From the NCBI GenBank assembly GCA_013287135.1, contig JABDEK010000024.1, positions 1 to 50,156 on the forward strand: 50,156 nucleotides of DNA, read 5' to 3'. The notes below the pieces were generated by a model. It saw nothing but the letters and a program-made list of their open reading frames with translations. It had not been told where the DNA came from and ran no database searches. The DNA is from Acidobacteriota bacterium. GTDB lineage: Bacteria > Acidobacteriota > Terriglobia > Acidiferrales > UBA7541. Below, piece by piece: positions 7,861 through 17,287 of this stretch (the stretch's first letter is position 1; every line of letters begins with the position of its first letter). Position numbers and translations under genes: made by a program.

Positions 7861-8088
7861 CTGCTAGAACGTACGGTACGGAAGATGGGAAGTTCGCTCG
7901 GTGTGGTGCTTCCTCAGGAAGCAATTAACCGCCTGGCCGCAACCCAGGCCGACCGCCTTTTGCTCCGGGAGGGTCCGAGCAATACCTACCAACTAACGCG
8001 GTATAAGCCGGCCTTTGAAAAGAAGATGAAAAAGATCGCCGATATTATTCGGCGGTACCGTGGCGCGTTGCGTACGCTTGCCAAGTGA
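7861..8088 (+). CDS. AbrB/MazE-like antitoxin, no partner toxin
   Basis: A small swapped-hairpin (SpoVT/AbrB) DNA-binding protein. The N-terminus LERTVRKMGSSLGVVLPQE is the classic AbrB motif, and the C-terminal part (FEKKMKKIADIIRRYRGALRTLAK) resembles antitoxins that usually precede a Doc-type toxin gene. The usual ATG at 7885 would remove the first conserved strand, so I prefer the non-AUG CTG at 7861: AGGAG (7851-7855) ends 5 nt before it, and the protein is then 75 residues. A TATAAT promoter lies just upstream. The stop is followed 5 nt later by the end of a convergent gene, so no toxin can be encoded downstream. It may be a solitary regulator or an antitoxin remnant. Confidence 0.8.
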   Translation: MLERTVRKMGSSLGVVLPQEAINRLAATQADRLLLREGPSNTYQLTRYKPAFEKKMKKIADIIRRYRGALRTLAK

Positions 8089-8093
8089 GAAGC

Positions 8094-9293
8094 CTAGCGA
8101 GTGTCAATCGGGGTTTCGTGTTCGCTTGGAGAGGAAATTGGCCGGCGGCGGCGCGGATCGAGAAAGCTGTGCGTAAATTCTGCGACGGTGATTCCTAGCT
8201 GGCCCCATAGACGGCGCTTCAGTGTGCGGTAACTTTGCGAGCCGCTGAAAATGTCGCGAACCAAGTCGCGAAATGCGGGGGAGTAGTTCAGCAACTGCAC
8301 CATGCGCGTGGTAATGGCGCCGCCAACAAAGTTTCCGCGGAAGACTTTTTTAGCGATGTTGGCGGCGAATTCCAAGTCCGCTGAAAATGCCGCGCGTAAT
8401 CGTTCGGGATATTCCTGCGGCGCGCCTTGCGCCAACGCATGTGCGAGCAAATCTCCCGAGCGTAGCGCGTAGTAAAGCCCTTCGCCGGTAATAGGGTCAA
8501 CCGTGGCGGCAGCATCGCCAGCCATGGCCCAATTGTTCCCGACAATACGGCGCCCCCTGATCGTTTTGGCTTGCGGCGATGGCAAAACGTGGCTGTATAG
8601 CTGTGCTCCCGCCGTGGGAATCTTTTCTTCCACCACGAAAGCATCCAGATGCCGGCGCAACTGTTGGCTGGTGGTTTGTCCCATGCGTGCGCAAATTCCG
8701 ACAGACAAATGATCGGCGCGAGGAAACGACCACAAATATCCTTCGAATTCTTTCAGGAACTTTATCTTGATGATGTTTTCTTCGGTGGGAACGAAATAGC
8801 CAAGCGTCATCTCAAGATCGTCGGCGCCCAGGGCCGTAGTGTCGGGCAAAAGCTGATTGCGCGCGCCCGACGCCAGCACCACAAAATCGGAGACTCGCTC
8901 TTCGCCCTCAACCATCAAACGAACACGCTCGCCGTTGGTATTCACGTTCGTCACACGCGAACAAACGGCGGTGCATCCAGCGGCAACAGCGCGATCGAGC
9001 AGTAATCCGTTCAAGACCTTGCGCGCATAAATAACGATTGGGTGGTTCATCTCGAAACGCGCGCGATGCCCGCGGCTTGAAATCAGCTCCGCGGTCCGTA
9101 TGATTTTCTTGGGATAAGGTGAATCGAGAAGGAAAGGATACGTTTCGATCGCTTTATGCGTCAGCCCGCCGCCGCACGGTTTTTCCCAGGCCAAGCGCTC
9201 ATCGAAAATCGTAACTTTGAAACCACAGCTAGCCAGCCGCTCTCCACATAGAGCTCCAGCAGGGCCTCCGCCGACGATGGCAATGTCTTTCAT
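8094..9293 (-). CDS. Geranylgeranyl reductase family flavoprotein
   Basis: A 399-residue FAD-dependent oxidoreductase of the geranylgeranyl-reductase/digeranylglycerophospholipid-reductase family, which saturates isoprenoid chains. The N-terminal Rossmann motif is VGGGPAGALCGERLA (about residues 6-20), followed by the family motif KPCGGGL (about 38-44). A second FAD contact, GDAAATVDPITGEG, lies in the middle-to-C-terminal part. The protein is soluble or membrane-peripheral. No isoprenoid biosynthesis gene is adjacent, so the substrate is unknown; menaquinone side chains or other polyprenyl lipids are options in bacteria. It is 23 nt downstream of the hydrolase/membrane gene on the same strand and may be cotranscribed with it. 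Confidence 0.9.
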   Translation of the reverse strand: MKDIAIVGGGPAGALCGERLASCGFKVTIFDERLAWEKPCGGGLTHKAIETYPFLLDSPYPKKIIRTAELISSRGHRARFEMNHPIVIYARKVLNGLLLDRAVAAGCTAVCSRVTNVNTNGERVRLMVEGEERVSDFVVLASGARNQLLPDTTALGADDLEMTLGYFVPTEENIIKIKFLKEFEGYLWSFPRADHLSVGICARMGQTTSQQLRRHLDAFVVEEKIPTAGAQLYSHVLPSPQAKTIRGRRIVGNNWAMAGDAAATVDPITGEGLYYALRSGDLLAHALAQGAPQEYPERLRAAFSADLEFAANIAKKVFRGNFVGGAITTRMVQLLNYSPAFRDLVRDIFSGSQSYRTLKRRLWGQLGITVAEFTHSFLDPRRRRPISSPSEHETPIDTR

Positions 9294-9316
9294 CTAAGAA
9301 CTTTATTATGGCTTAA

Positions 9317-10882
9317 TCACGTCAGCGGAAAAACAGCAGCCACGAACCATGCCACGAGTATAGCACTAAATAATATGGCAGCCGCGGCGGAGCCGGTTCG
9401 CTTGCGCAGAGCGTCCGCTCCGAGCCTTTGCGCAATAGAAAAGAGTGCAAGAAAAACGGCCAGCAAAGGAATCAAAACTTGCCCGCTACGCAGCTCGTAG
9501 TAGGCAAGCGTGCAGGCGAGAAAGATTTCGAGCCTGAGCACTAGAAATACCGCGAATCGCAGCGCGCGACGTTTGCCGCTCTGCAGTGGACCGAGGGCAA
9601 GCTCCTCTGCGCCGCAGAAAATAAGTGTAATAGGAAGAATCGCCGCGAAACGCATCCAACGCGGTCCGTTCAGCCAAGCATCGGCGAGTTGCCAATTCAG
9701 CCATGCACCCAGTGACAAAAAGACGGCCAATGCAAAAATGGCCGCGATGGTCGAACTCCAAGCCCTCGGCGGCCAAATCTCCTTGATTAGATCGCGATTG
9801 AAAAACAGCAGAACCAGACCAACGATCAGTAGAACGGATAAGAAATAGTCCGCCGCATAGATATGCAGAAATTTCAGCGGAATGCCGAGAGTGAGCGCGA
9901 GGACTCCAGCCAGCGCGGCAACCGCTACTTCCGCCAAGGAAAGCGCGTAGGGCGGATGATCTACGAGCGGCTCTCGGCGCGGGGGGCCAGCGGCTGACGC
10001 TAGCAGCGTTGCGCAGAACGGAAATAACAGCAGGATACCGATCAAGCCGAGCACCGAGCCAGCCAATCGGTGACGTCCTTTATTGGCGACCGCGTAAGGG
10101 GCTAGGTCCAGATTCAGCGCCAGCGTCTCGGGCGGAATTTCCGGAAACAAACACTGCATAATCCAACGCTCAGATTGATGCGCCACATTGCGGTCCATGA
10201 TCAAGCTGGTGTGCGTGCCGCCCGTCACATAACGCAAATCGAAGGCGCGCTTCTGCGCGAAATCTTCGGGCCGAGCGCGAGTTCCCCCGGACGCATGCAG
10301 CAGCGCCCGCGCTGCACGATGCAAGATTGCGAGTTCATATTGCCCGCTGAAGACCAGCAGATTCGAAGGCATGCGCTGCGGCAAAACCATGGGCGCCGGA
10401 GAAAGCGCGATCGTACCGCTCACCGGGATGTGATCGGCCATTCCAATGGCAATGGCGCCGCCCATCGAATGTCCTACAACGATTGTGTTCGAGGGATCGA
10501 TTTTGCCCCTGCGGCTTAATGATTCCACAGCTGCCGTCGCACACTCTGCCGCTTTCGCGAAAGAAAAAGCATCCGTGTCATCACCGTGGCCCGCTAGATC
10601 GAGCGAATAGACTTGCAAACCGTGGCCGGCAAACTCGGATGCGAGATAGATCATGATTCGCCGGTTGGCAGAGAGTCCGTGCAGCACGATAACCGTGCCG
10701 GGCGGCTCGTTGGTGATGCGCGGGTTGAGTATCGTTGCGGGGGTGTGGCAGCCGCCCGTTTCGATCACGATTTGTTGTTCGGGCAACTCGCCGCTGCGAA
10801 CCCATTTCGTTCCAAGGACGAGGAAAACAATGCCGGTGACGGCCAGCGCAATTTCCCACCACTTGAGCTTAAAACTTTTCAT
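9317..10882 (-). CDS. Alpha/beta hydrolase fused to a C-terminal membrane domain
   Basis: A 521-residue protein with an N-terminal membrane anchor (about residues 9-26), an alpha/beta-hydrolase domain (about 35-250), and a C-terminal block of roughly six or seven transmembrane helices (about 272-520). The hydrolase has the oxyanion HGL (68-70), nucleophile elbow GHSMG with Ser139, and a late GGTHTS whose His224 is the likely catalytic base. The acid could be the Glu or a nearby Asp of the SGQYE region (179-183). The anchor topology places the hydrolase on the outer face of the inner membrane if positive-inside holds. It lies 23 nt upstream of the flavoprotein gene. The substrate is unknown; lipid esters are a reasonable guess. 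The hydrolase-plus-membrane fusion is the unusual feature. Confidence 0.87.
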   Translation of the reverse strand: MKSFKLKWWEIALAVTGIVFLVLGTKWVRSGELPEQQIVIETGGCHTPATILNPRITNEPPGTVIVLHGLSANRRIMIYLASEFAGHGLQVYSLDLAGHGDDTDAFSFAKAAECATAAVESLSRRGKIDPSNTIVVGHSMGGAIAIGMADHIPVSGTIALSPAPMVLPQRMPSNLLVFSGQYELAILHRAARALLHASGGTRARPEDFAQKRAFDLRYVTGGTHTSLIMDRNVAHQSERWIMQCLFPEIPPETLALNLDLAPYAVANKGRHRLAGSVLGLIGILLLFPFCATLLASAAGPPRREPLVDHPPYALSLAEVAVAALAGVLALTLGIPLKFLHIYAADYFLSVLLIVGLVLLFFNRDLIKEIWPPRAWSSTIAAIFALAVFLSLGAWLNWQLADAWLNGPRWMRFAAILPITLIFCGAEELALGPLQSGKRRALRFAVFLVLRLEIFLACTLAYYELRSGQVLIPLLAVFLALFSIAQRLGADALRKRTGSAAAAILFSAILVAWFVAAVFPLT

Positions 10883-10925
10883 TTTTTGGCTCTCGGTGCT
10901 GTATCCGCGGCCGTTGAAGGGAGCA

Positions 10926-10934
10926 TGATAGAAT
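10926..10934 (+). promoter_or_regulatory. Extended -10 promoter for rfaE2-mfd operon
   Basis: TGATAGAAT has the TGn extension before TAGAAT (10929-10934, five of six consensus bases). It lies in the 97-nt divergent gap between the hydrolase gene and rfaE2, about 46 nt ahead of the TTG start. The same nine bases occur ahead of the SAM-hydrolase gene at 38174-38182. Confidence 0.4.
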
Positions 10935-10979
10935 TAAACGTTTGCTGATTTTCTCGATTTTGCAAATCGGAGCACGGTC

Positions 10980-11462
10980 TTGCCGGTAATTTCTCAAAGC
11001 GAGTTGATTCTCCAACGGGGTGAGTGGAAACGCAACGGAAAGCGGGTTGTGTGCGTCCCGGGGGTCTTTGATTTGTTGCACCCTGGGCATATTCGTTTGC
11101 TCGAACAGGCGCGAGCTCTGGGCCACGTTCTGGTGGTTGCGATTCAAAGCGATGCACTGGCGCGGGAGCAAAAAGGCCCCAGCCGTCCGATTACACCCCT
11201 TGCAGAACGCGCGGAAATTGTTGCGGCGTTTCAAGCGGTTGACGCCGTGGTGGAACTCAGCGAGGACCGGAGTTCCAACGGTTTCATGGAAAAATTCGCG
11301 CCCGACGTTGTGGTACAGGGTAGCAGCGCTAGCGCCGGGAAAGCTGGTAAGGCGCAACAAGTTCCCGCCGCCGTCCCAGGAATGAACGTAATCCAGATTC
11401 CATCAGAGCCCGGCCATTCAACCTCTCGCCTGATCGAGCGCATCAAACAACTTCGCGCATGA
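10980..11462 (+). CDS. rfaE2: D-glycero-beta-D-manno-heptose 1-phosphate adenylyltransferase
   Basis: A 160-residue cytidylyltransferase-fold enzyme that makes ADP-heptose for the lipopolysaccharide core, equivalent to the C-terminal half of HldE. The nucleotide-binding HPGH lies at residues 34-37 in VFDLLHPGHIRLLEQA, and the second motif STSRLIERI is near the end. The size fits the stand-alone form (RfaE domain II), so the kinase half must be encoded elsewhere. The start is TTG at 10980, supported by CGGAG 7 nt upstream; the next ATG would remove the conserved nucleotide-binding loop. Its stop overlaps the mfd start (ATGA). This opens a compact operon through dusB, so heptose activation is coupled to transcription-coupled repair and outer-membrane folding genes. 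Confidence 0.93.
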   Translation: MPVISQSELILQRGEWKRNGKRVVCVPGVFDLLHPGHIRLLEQARALGHVLVVAIQSDALAREQKGPSRPITPLAERAEIVAAFQAVDAVVELSEDRSSNGFMEKFAPDVVVQGSSASAGKAGKAQQVPAAVPGMNVIQIPSEPGHSTSRLIERIKQLRA

Positions 11463-14400
11463 TTCTGTCTCTGGTTTCCGAAATTCTCTCCCGCGTTGCG
11501 CGGAATCCTGAAATGGACCAAGCGCTGGATACACTTCGGCGCAGCAAGGGCGAAGTCCATCTAGCCGGCCTCACCGATCCTGCGAAAGCATTTGTGTCCG
11601 CGGTCGCTACTGCCCAACTTGGACGTCCCACGATTTTAATCGTGGAATCCAATCAGCGCGCCGAAATGATGCTCGAGCCGGTGCGTTGGTTTTATCGCGC
11701 TGTGACGCGCAAACCGGGGCGGCGGGTCGCGCATTTGCCCGCGTACGACGTGTTGCCTTACGAATCCCGTTCGCCGCACGCTGAAATTTCAGAGGACCGC
11801 GCCGTTGCGCTCTGGAGATTCGCGTTGAGCGAAGCGGATTTGCTGATCGCCCCGGCGCAGGCTGCGGTCTGGCGTCTGCGCGAGCCGGAATTTTACGGAG
11901 AGCTAGCGTTGACCATAGCGCGCGATCAATCCATCGAGCACGAAGCGCTCCTTAATTTTCTTTCCAGCGCGGGCTATGACAAACAGGTGACCTGCGAGAT
12001 GCCCGGCCAGTTCGCGGTGCGAGGCGGCATCATCGACATTTTTTCGCCGGAAGCTCCGCAGCCTGTTCGCGTGGAACTGCTTGGCGACGCCATCGAATCC
12101 ATCCGCGCGTTTGATCCCAATACCCAACGTTCCACGAATCCTGTGGAGCGTGCCATGCTGATGCCTCTCACGGAATTCCCGCGCCAGGCTGAGGTTCTCG
12201 AACGCTTGCGCGTGCGCTCCAGTTCTGACCGCGAAGATGATTCTCCGCCTGCAGGTTTCTATCCCGGTTGGGAGTTTCGAGAAGTTTTGCGCGAAGAGCG
12301 CAAATCGACTATTTTCGACCTAGGTCCCGATCCGCTCGTGATCGAAGACGAGCCATCGCTTATCGCCGACTGCCTGGAGAAATATCGAAAACAGCTGCAA
12401 GGATCGTTTGATGAGTCTGACGATCCGCTGGCCGAGCCGCCCAGCGCGTATCTTTTGAGCGATGAAGAATGGACGCACGCGTTGCAACGCCTGCCTCGCC
12501 TCGCAATCGAACATCTCGCCATCGCGCGCGAAAGCGATGCGGCCAGAGGACACGCGCTTCGCACGCAGCCGACAACGCGGTATCACGGCGATGTGGCCGC
12601 TTTCGTGGCCGAAGTTCGCGGGCGCATTGCAGGTGGCGAACAAGTGCTGGTGTCAGGCGCTAGCACGGGAGAACTAGAGCGACTTGCCGATATTTGCCAC
12701 GAATTTGAAGTGCCCTATCGGATGGGCGAGCTGGACGAAAACACCACAGTGGCGCGGCTGGCAGAGGAAGGCTCCGGCGCGCCCGGCCCGGCCATGGTGT
12801 TGGTGCGAGCTCCCATTGAAGAAGGCGTCGTATTCGTTGACGCCAAGCTTGCCCTATTCGGGAATGGCGACCTGTTTGAAACTGTTGCGCCATCTTCAAA
12901 GCAACGCGCGCGCTCGCGTCCAAAAACGGCGAGCTTCTTCAGCAATTTTTCCGACCTGAAGCCGGGTGACTACGTGGTGCACATCGACCACGGCATCGGC
13001 CAATTCGAAGGCCTGCGCCAGGTCGCCGTCGAAGGCGCCACGGGCGAATTCATGCTGCTGCGTTATGCGGGTGACGCCAAACTTTACGTTCCCCTGGCGC
13101 GCCTTGACCTGGTTCAGAAATATCAGTCGCTGGGCGGAGTCGAACCCGTTCTCGACCGCCTCGGAACTACAGTTTGGGAAGCGCGCAAAACGCGCGTGCG
13201 CAAATCCGTCACGGATATGGCGGACCAGCTTTTAAAACTTTACGCCGAGCGCAAAACCGCCCCGGGCCACGCGTTTCCGGCGGACACGAATTGGACGCGC
13301 GAATTCGAGGACGCGTTTGAGTTTGACGAAACACAGGACCAGCTGCGCGCTATCGCGGACGTAAAGCGCGACATGGAGTCGCCGCTTCCGATGGACCGCC
13401 TACTTTGTGGCGATGTTGGCTACGGGAAAACGGAGGTAGCCATGCGCGCAGCATTCAAGGCCATTGCGGATTCAAAACAAGTGGCCGTACTGGCGCCCAC
13501 TACGGTGCTTGCTTTCCAGCATTATCAAACCTTTAAGCGCCGCTTCTCCGCCTTTCCGGTGCGAGTGGAAATGCTCAGCCGCTTCCGCACGGAGAAAGAA
13601 CAGAAAAAAGTGTTGGAGGAGATGGAAGGTGGCAAAGTTGACATCCTGATTGGCACGCATCGGCTGCTCTCGCACGACGTGAAATTTCAGGACCTCGGCT
13701 TGTTGGTGGTGGACGAAGAGCAGCGTTTCGGCGTGGCACACAAAGAGCGTTTGAAGGAGTTGCGCAAAAATGTGGACGTGCTGACCATGTCGGCCACGCC
13801 GATTCCGCGCACGCTGCACATGTCTCTGGTAGGCTTGCGCGACATGAGCGTGATCGAAACGCCCCCGAAGGACCGCCTCGCGATCCAAACTACTGTCGCG
13901 CCTTTCAGCGAGACACTGATTCAACGCGTGGTAGAAGAAGAGATCGCGCGCGAAGGTCAGGTATTCTTCATTCACAATCGCGTGGAATCCATTGACACGC
14001 TGGCAGCACTCGTCAAGCGACTGGTTCCCAAGGCGCGTGTGGTAGTTGGCCATGGCCAAATGCGCGAGACGGAACTGGAAAAAGTGATGTTGAAATTCGT
14101 GCGCGACGAAGCAGACGTGCTTGTTTCTACTACCATCGTTGAGAACGGCTTGGATATTCCGCGCGCCAACACCATTGTGATCGATCGCGCAGACTGCTTC
14201 GGCTTATCTGAGCTGTACCAGCTTCGCGGCCGCGTGGGACGTTCAAATCAGCGGGCCTATGCGTATCTGCTGGTGCCTCCGGACACTGCGCTAACGTCTA
14301 TCGCGCGCCAGCGATTGGCCGCTCTGAAAGAGTTCAGTGACTTAGGCGCCGGATTTCGTATCGCTGCACTCGACCTCGAACTGCGAGGCGCGGGAAATCT

Positions 14401-14941
14401 GCTCGGCAGGGAACAGCACGGCCACATCGAAGCCGTTGGATTCGACATGTATTGCCAGATGATGGAGCGCGCGGTGGCCGAACGAAAAGGCGAGGCCGTC
14501 GCCGTCGAGCGTCGGGCCGCACTCAACCTGGGGCAGGAAATACGCATCCCACCTGAGTACATCGAGAATGAGAACTTGCGTCTGCGAATTTATAAGCGCA
14601 TCGCCAGCGTCACGTCCGATGAGGAGCGCGAAGAAGTTCGCCGGGAACTAAACGATCGGTTCGGGCCGCCGCCGCCGTCGGTCGATAATCTTTTGGACTA
14701 TGCGGTGCTGAAAGCGCTTGCTGAACGGCTAATGGTGGCATCGGTAGATCATCGCGGGGACCAGGTAGCCATAAAATTCTATGAGGACACGCCCTTGGGC
14801 CCGGAGAAACTGGTCAAACTGATTCGTAAGCGCAAGGGGATGCGACTGGATCCCTCGGGAGTCTTGTGGTTTGAGTGGAAAGGTGAAAAGGGTGGGCCCA
14901 CGGGCGCCACTAGAAACGTATTGCTACAACTGGAAGCGTAG
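11459..14941 (+). CDS. mfd: Transcription-repair coupling factor Mfd
   Basis: A 1160-residue superfamily-2 translocase that removes stalled RNA polymerase and recruits UvrA to damaged template strands. The order matches the family: UvrB-like N-terminal modules (to about residue 470), the RNA-polymerase-interacting CarD-type domain (LKPGDYVVHIDHGIGQFEG, about 499-517), the helicase core with Walker A CGDVGYGKTE (about 649-658) and DEEQ (about 751-754), motif SATPIPRT, the GRVGRS region, and the C-terminal TRCF domain. The length is close to the usual 1150. It overlaps rfaE2 by 4 nt; its stop is 28 nt before the start I choose for the SurA-like gene. No frameshift is seen. Confidence 0.98.
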   Translation: MILSLVSEILSRVARNPEMDQALDTLRRSKGEVHLAGLTDPAKAFVSAVATAQLGRPTILIVESNQRAEMMLEPVRWFYRAVTRKPGRRVAHLPAYDVLPYESRSPHAEISEDRAVALWRFALSEADLLIAPAQAAVWRLREPEFYGELALTIARDQSIEHEALLNFLSSAGYDKQVTCEMPGQFAVRGGIIDIFSPEAPQPVRVELLGDAIESIRAFDPNTQRSTNPVERAMLMPLTEFPRQAEVLERLRVRSSSDREDDSPPAGFYPGWEFREVLREERKSTIFDLGPDPLVIEDEPSLIADCLEKYRKQLQGSFDESDDPLAEPPSAYLLSDEEWTHALQRLPRLAIEHLAIARESDAARGHALRTQPTTRYHGDVAAFVAEVRGRIAGGEQVLVSGASTGELERLADICHEFEVPYRMGELDENTTVARLAEEGSGAPGPAMVLVRAPIEEGVVFVDAKLALFGNGDLFETVAPSSKQRARSRPKTASFFSNFSDLKPGDYVVHIDHGIGQFEGLRQVAVEGATGEFMLLRYAGDAKLYVPLARLDLVQKYQSLGGVEPVLDRLGTTVWEARKTRVRKSVTDMADQLLKLYAERKTAPGHAFPADTNWTREFEDAFEFDETQDQLRAIADVKRDMESPLPMDRLLCGDVGYGKTEVAMRAAFKAIADSKQVAVLAPTTVLAFQHYQTFKRRFSAFPVRVEMLSRFRTEKEQKKVLEEMEGGKVDILIGTHRLLSHDVKFQDLGLLVVDEEQRFGVAHKERLKELRKNVDVLTMSATPIPRTLHMSLVGLRDMSVIETPPKDRLAIQTTVAPFSETLIQRVVEEEIAREGQVFFIHNRVESIDTLAALVKRLVPKARVVVGHGQMRETELEKVMLKFVRDEADVLVSTTIVENGLDIPRANTIVIDRADCFGLSELYQLRGRVGRSNQRAYAYLLVPPDTALTSIARQRLAALKEFSDLGAGFRIAALDLELRGAGNLLGREQHGHIEAVGFDMYCQMMERAVAERKGEAVAVERRAALNLGQEIRIPPEYIENENLRLRIYKRIASVTSDEEREEVRRELNDRFGPPPPSVDNLLDYAVLKALAERLMVASVDHRGDQVAIKFYEDTPLGPEKLVKLIRKRKGMRLDPSGVLWFEWKGEKGGPTGATRNVLLQLEA

Positions 14942-14969
14942 AGATAAAATTCAGTTTAGAGTGAATCCT

Positions 14970-16106
14970 ATGAAAATCTGGAAGGTGTTTCCGGTGCAGC
15001 TTTCTGCCGGGATTATTGTGTTGGCCGCATTAACCCTAGTTGTGCCTCCGCAGGTTCATGCGCAGTCCTCCAAGGGCACTGTGATCGAAGAGATCGTGGC
15101 GCGCGTTAATAATGATGCAATCACGCTTTCGGATGTGCAGAAGGCTGACCAAGCTTTGCACGAAGAGATCGCCCACGACTGTCAAGGCTGCTCCCCTGAA
15201 AAGATGGAGGAGATCTACAAAGACAAGCAAAAGGACTTGTTGCGTGACTTGATCGACCAGGCGCTTCTGGTGGAACGCGCCAAGGACATGGGCATCAGCG
15301 TAGAAACGGACGTGATCAAGCGTCTCGACGAAATTCGCAAGCAGAACAACATGGGCAGCATGGAAGAGCTGGAAAAGGCAGTGGAATCCCAAGGCCTTGG
15401 TTGGGAGGATTTCAAATCTCAGATTCGCAATACTCTCTTAACCCAGGAAGTGATTCGCCGCGAAGTCGGCTCGCACATCAGCATCCCGACTGACGCTGTG
15501 AAGAAATATTACGACGAACACCAAAAGGACTTCATTCGTCCCGAGCAGATTGTACTTTCGGAAATATTTCTGAGCACGGAAGGCAAGAGCCCGGAGGAAA
15601 TGTCTTCCGTTGAAAAGAAGGCGGAAGATTTGCGCAATCGCGTGGTGAAGGGCGAAGACTTCAACGAAATTGCCAAGCACTTCTCCGAAGGCAGCACGGC
15701 GAAGGACGGTGGCGAACTTGGCACCTTCGAACACGGCCAGCTCTCCAAGCAGCTCGAAGACATCGTGTTCAAAATGGATAAGGGCCAGATGACGGATGTG
15801 ATTCAAACTAAAACCGGTTTTGAAGTCCTCAAAGTGGAAGCCCATTTCGAAGCCGGCTTGCAGCCTCTTGATAAAGTGGAAAACGAAATCATGAATCGCA
15901 TTTACGGGCAAAAAATGCAGCCGACCATGCGCGAATACCTCGGGCAACTGCGCGAACAAAGCTATGTGATGGTCAAGCCAGGTTATACCGATAGCGCCGC
16001 TGTTCCGGGCGCAAGCGTGATTCAGGAAGTGGCGCCCACCCCCGACGCCGCTGACGCAAAAAAGGCCAAGAAAAAGATTACGAAGCCTAAAGTCAACGGA
16101 CAGTGA
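14970..16106 (+). CDS. Periplasmic SurA-like peptidyl-prolyl isomerase
   Basis: A 378-residue exported chaperone. Residues 1-28 are a signal peptide (basic start, hydrophobic core, cleavage near VHAQ). An N-terminal SurA-type helical domain (about 35-190) precedes one parvulin domain (about 195-295) recognisable from IVLSEIFLS, FNEIAKHFSEGS and GGELGTF. The last 35 residues are Lys/Ala-rich. Typical SurA carries two parvulin domains; this one has one, so PrsA/SurA-like is safer than SurA. It should help fold outer-membrane proteins. I start at ATG 14970, which begins the signal peptide; a longer frame from 14871 would extend into mfd without a signal. GTG at 16103 of the next gene overlaps its stop. 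Confidence 0.9.
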   Translation: MKIWKVFPVQLSAGIIVLAALTLVVPPQVHAQSSKGTVIEEIVARVNNDAITLSDVQKADQALHEEIAHDCQGCSPEKMEEIYKDKQKDLLRDLIDQALLVERAKDMGISVETDVIKRLDEIRKQNNMGSMEELEKAVESQGLGWEDFKSQIRNTLLTQEVIRREVGSHISIPTDAVKKYYDEHQKDFIRPEQIVLSEIFLSTEGKSPEEMSSVEKKAEDLRNRVVKGEDFNEIAKHFSEGSTAKDGGELGTFEHGQLSKQLEDIVFKMDKGQMTDVIQTKTGFEVLKVEAHFEAGLQPLDKVENEIMNRIYGQKMQPTMREYLGQLREQSYVMVKPGYTDSAAVPGASVIQEVAPTPDAADAKKAKKKITKPKVNGQ

Positions 16107-17287
16107 AAACACACTTCATTTGTGATTTGCAGGACGGCCAGGGAGTTGCCACGCTTTTTCTCGTGCGCGAGAAAGAAGTACGCACCTCGTCTCGTTCCGG
16201 AAAATCCTGGCTCGAGCTGGACCTCGTGGACCGCACCGGAAGAATCTCCGCGAAAATGTGGGATAACTTCGCGGTCATAGCCGTCACTTTCGAACGTGAC
16301 GACGTGGTGCACGTCCGCGGTCGCGTGAAACTTTACAACGGCCAGAAGGAATTGATGTTGGAGCAGATCATTCCGGCCGTCGAGCGCGATTACGACCTCG
16401 CAGATTTTCTGGCGCACACGAAGTACGACGTAGAGAAACTGTATGTGGATTTGCGTGCCGCCATCGCGGCGATGAAAAATCCATGGCTCAAGCGGCTGCT
16501 TACCAGCGTTGTGGAAGATCCTGAAATTTCGCCGAAGCTGAAGCGGGCGCCTGCCGCGATGACTATGCATCACGCCTTTATCGGTGGGTTGCTGGAACAC
16601 GTCGTGAGCCTGATCGGCTTGGCCCGCGGTGTGGCCGATCATTACAAAGAACTCGACGCCGACCTGCTTCTTGCTGGTATTGTCCTGCACGATATCGGAA
16701 AAATTGACGAGCTTTGTTACGGACGCGGCATTGATTACACCACGCAAGGGCGCCTGCTGGGCCATATCACCATCGGAGCCGCGCTGGTTCGGGAAAAAAT
16801 CCGCGCCATTCCGAATTTTCCTGCGGAGCTGGCCTTGCTGGTGGAACATTTAATTCTGAGCCATCACGGCTCGTACGAATTCGGCTCGCCGTCGCTGCCG
16901 CAGACGCGCGAGGCGGTGGCCCTGCATTTTCTAGATGACCTGGATTCAAAAATGGGCGCCATCCGAGCGACGCTTGATTCGTCTGAAGGGAATGCTGATT
17001 GGACTGCGCGTAATCCGTCGCTGCGACGTTCACTACTGCGCACCGAAAAGTTTTACACAGGCGACGATCCAAAAGCTTGCTCTGATGCGAATGTGGAGTA
17101 TGATGCCGCCAGGTCGGGGGAGGCTTCGCAAGGCAGTCCGGAACAGCCGTCAGCGAAGCCTGCGCAAGGCGCAGTGGCGCGAAATGCGGCGGCTTTGGGT
17201 GATCAGGGCGGAACGTCGCCTCAAACCACTTTTACCGGGTTCCATCCGCCTTCGGCTCCCGACAAGAAGAATAACGAGTCCTCATAA
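16103..17287 (+). CDS. OB-fold/HD-domain 3'-5' exoribonuclease, YhaM-like
   Basis: A 394-residue protein in the YhaM/CBF1 arrangement. Residues about 10-95 form an OB-fold nucleic-acid-binding domain (LELDLVDRTGRISAKMWDN), and about 150-300 an HD metal-dependent phosphohydrolase: His166, HD at 196-197 (VLHDIGK), HH at 254-255, and the family signature SPSLPQTREAVALHFLDDLDSK. YhaM trims RNA and DNA ends 3' to 5'. The last 75 residues are a low-complexity Ala/Pro/Gly/Ser/Gln tail not present in the enzymes I know. The start is GTG at 16103, whose GTGA overlaps the preceding stop; no stronger start lies upstream in frame. Its stop abuts the BlaI-like gene directly. Membership in the family is clear, substrate is inferred. 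Confidence 0.88.
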   Translation: MKTHFICDLQDGQGVATLFLVREKEVRTSSRSGKSWLELDLVDRTGRISAKMWDNFAVIAVTFERDDVVHVRGRVKLYNGQKELMLEQIIPAVERDYDLADFLAHTKYDVEKLYVDLRAAIAAMKNPWLKRLLTSVVEDPEISPKLKRAPAAMTMHHAFIGGLLEHVVSLIGLARGVADHYKELDADLLLAGIVLHDIGKIDELCYGRGIDYTTQGRLLGHITIGAALVREKIRAIPNFPAELALLVEHLILSHHGSYEFGSPSLPQTREAVALHFLDDLDSKMGAIRATLDSSEGNADWTARNPSLRRSLLRTEKFYTGDDPKACSDANVEYDAARSGEASQGSPEQPSAKPAQGAVARNAAALGDQGGTSPQTTFTGFHPPSAPDKKNNESS

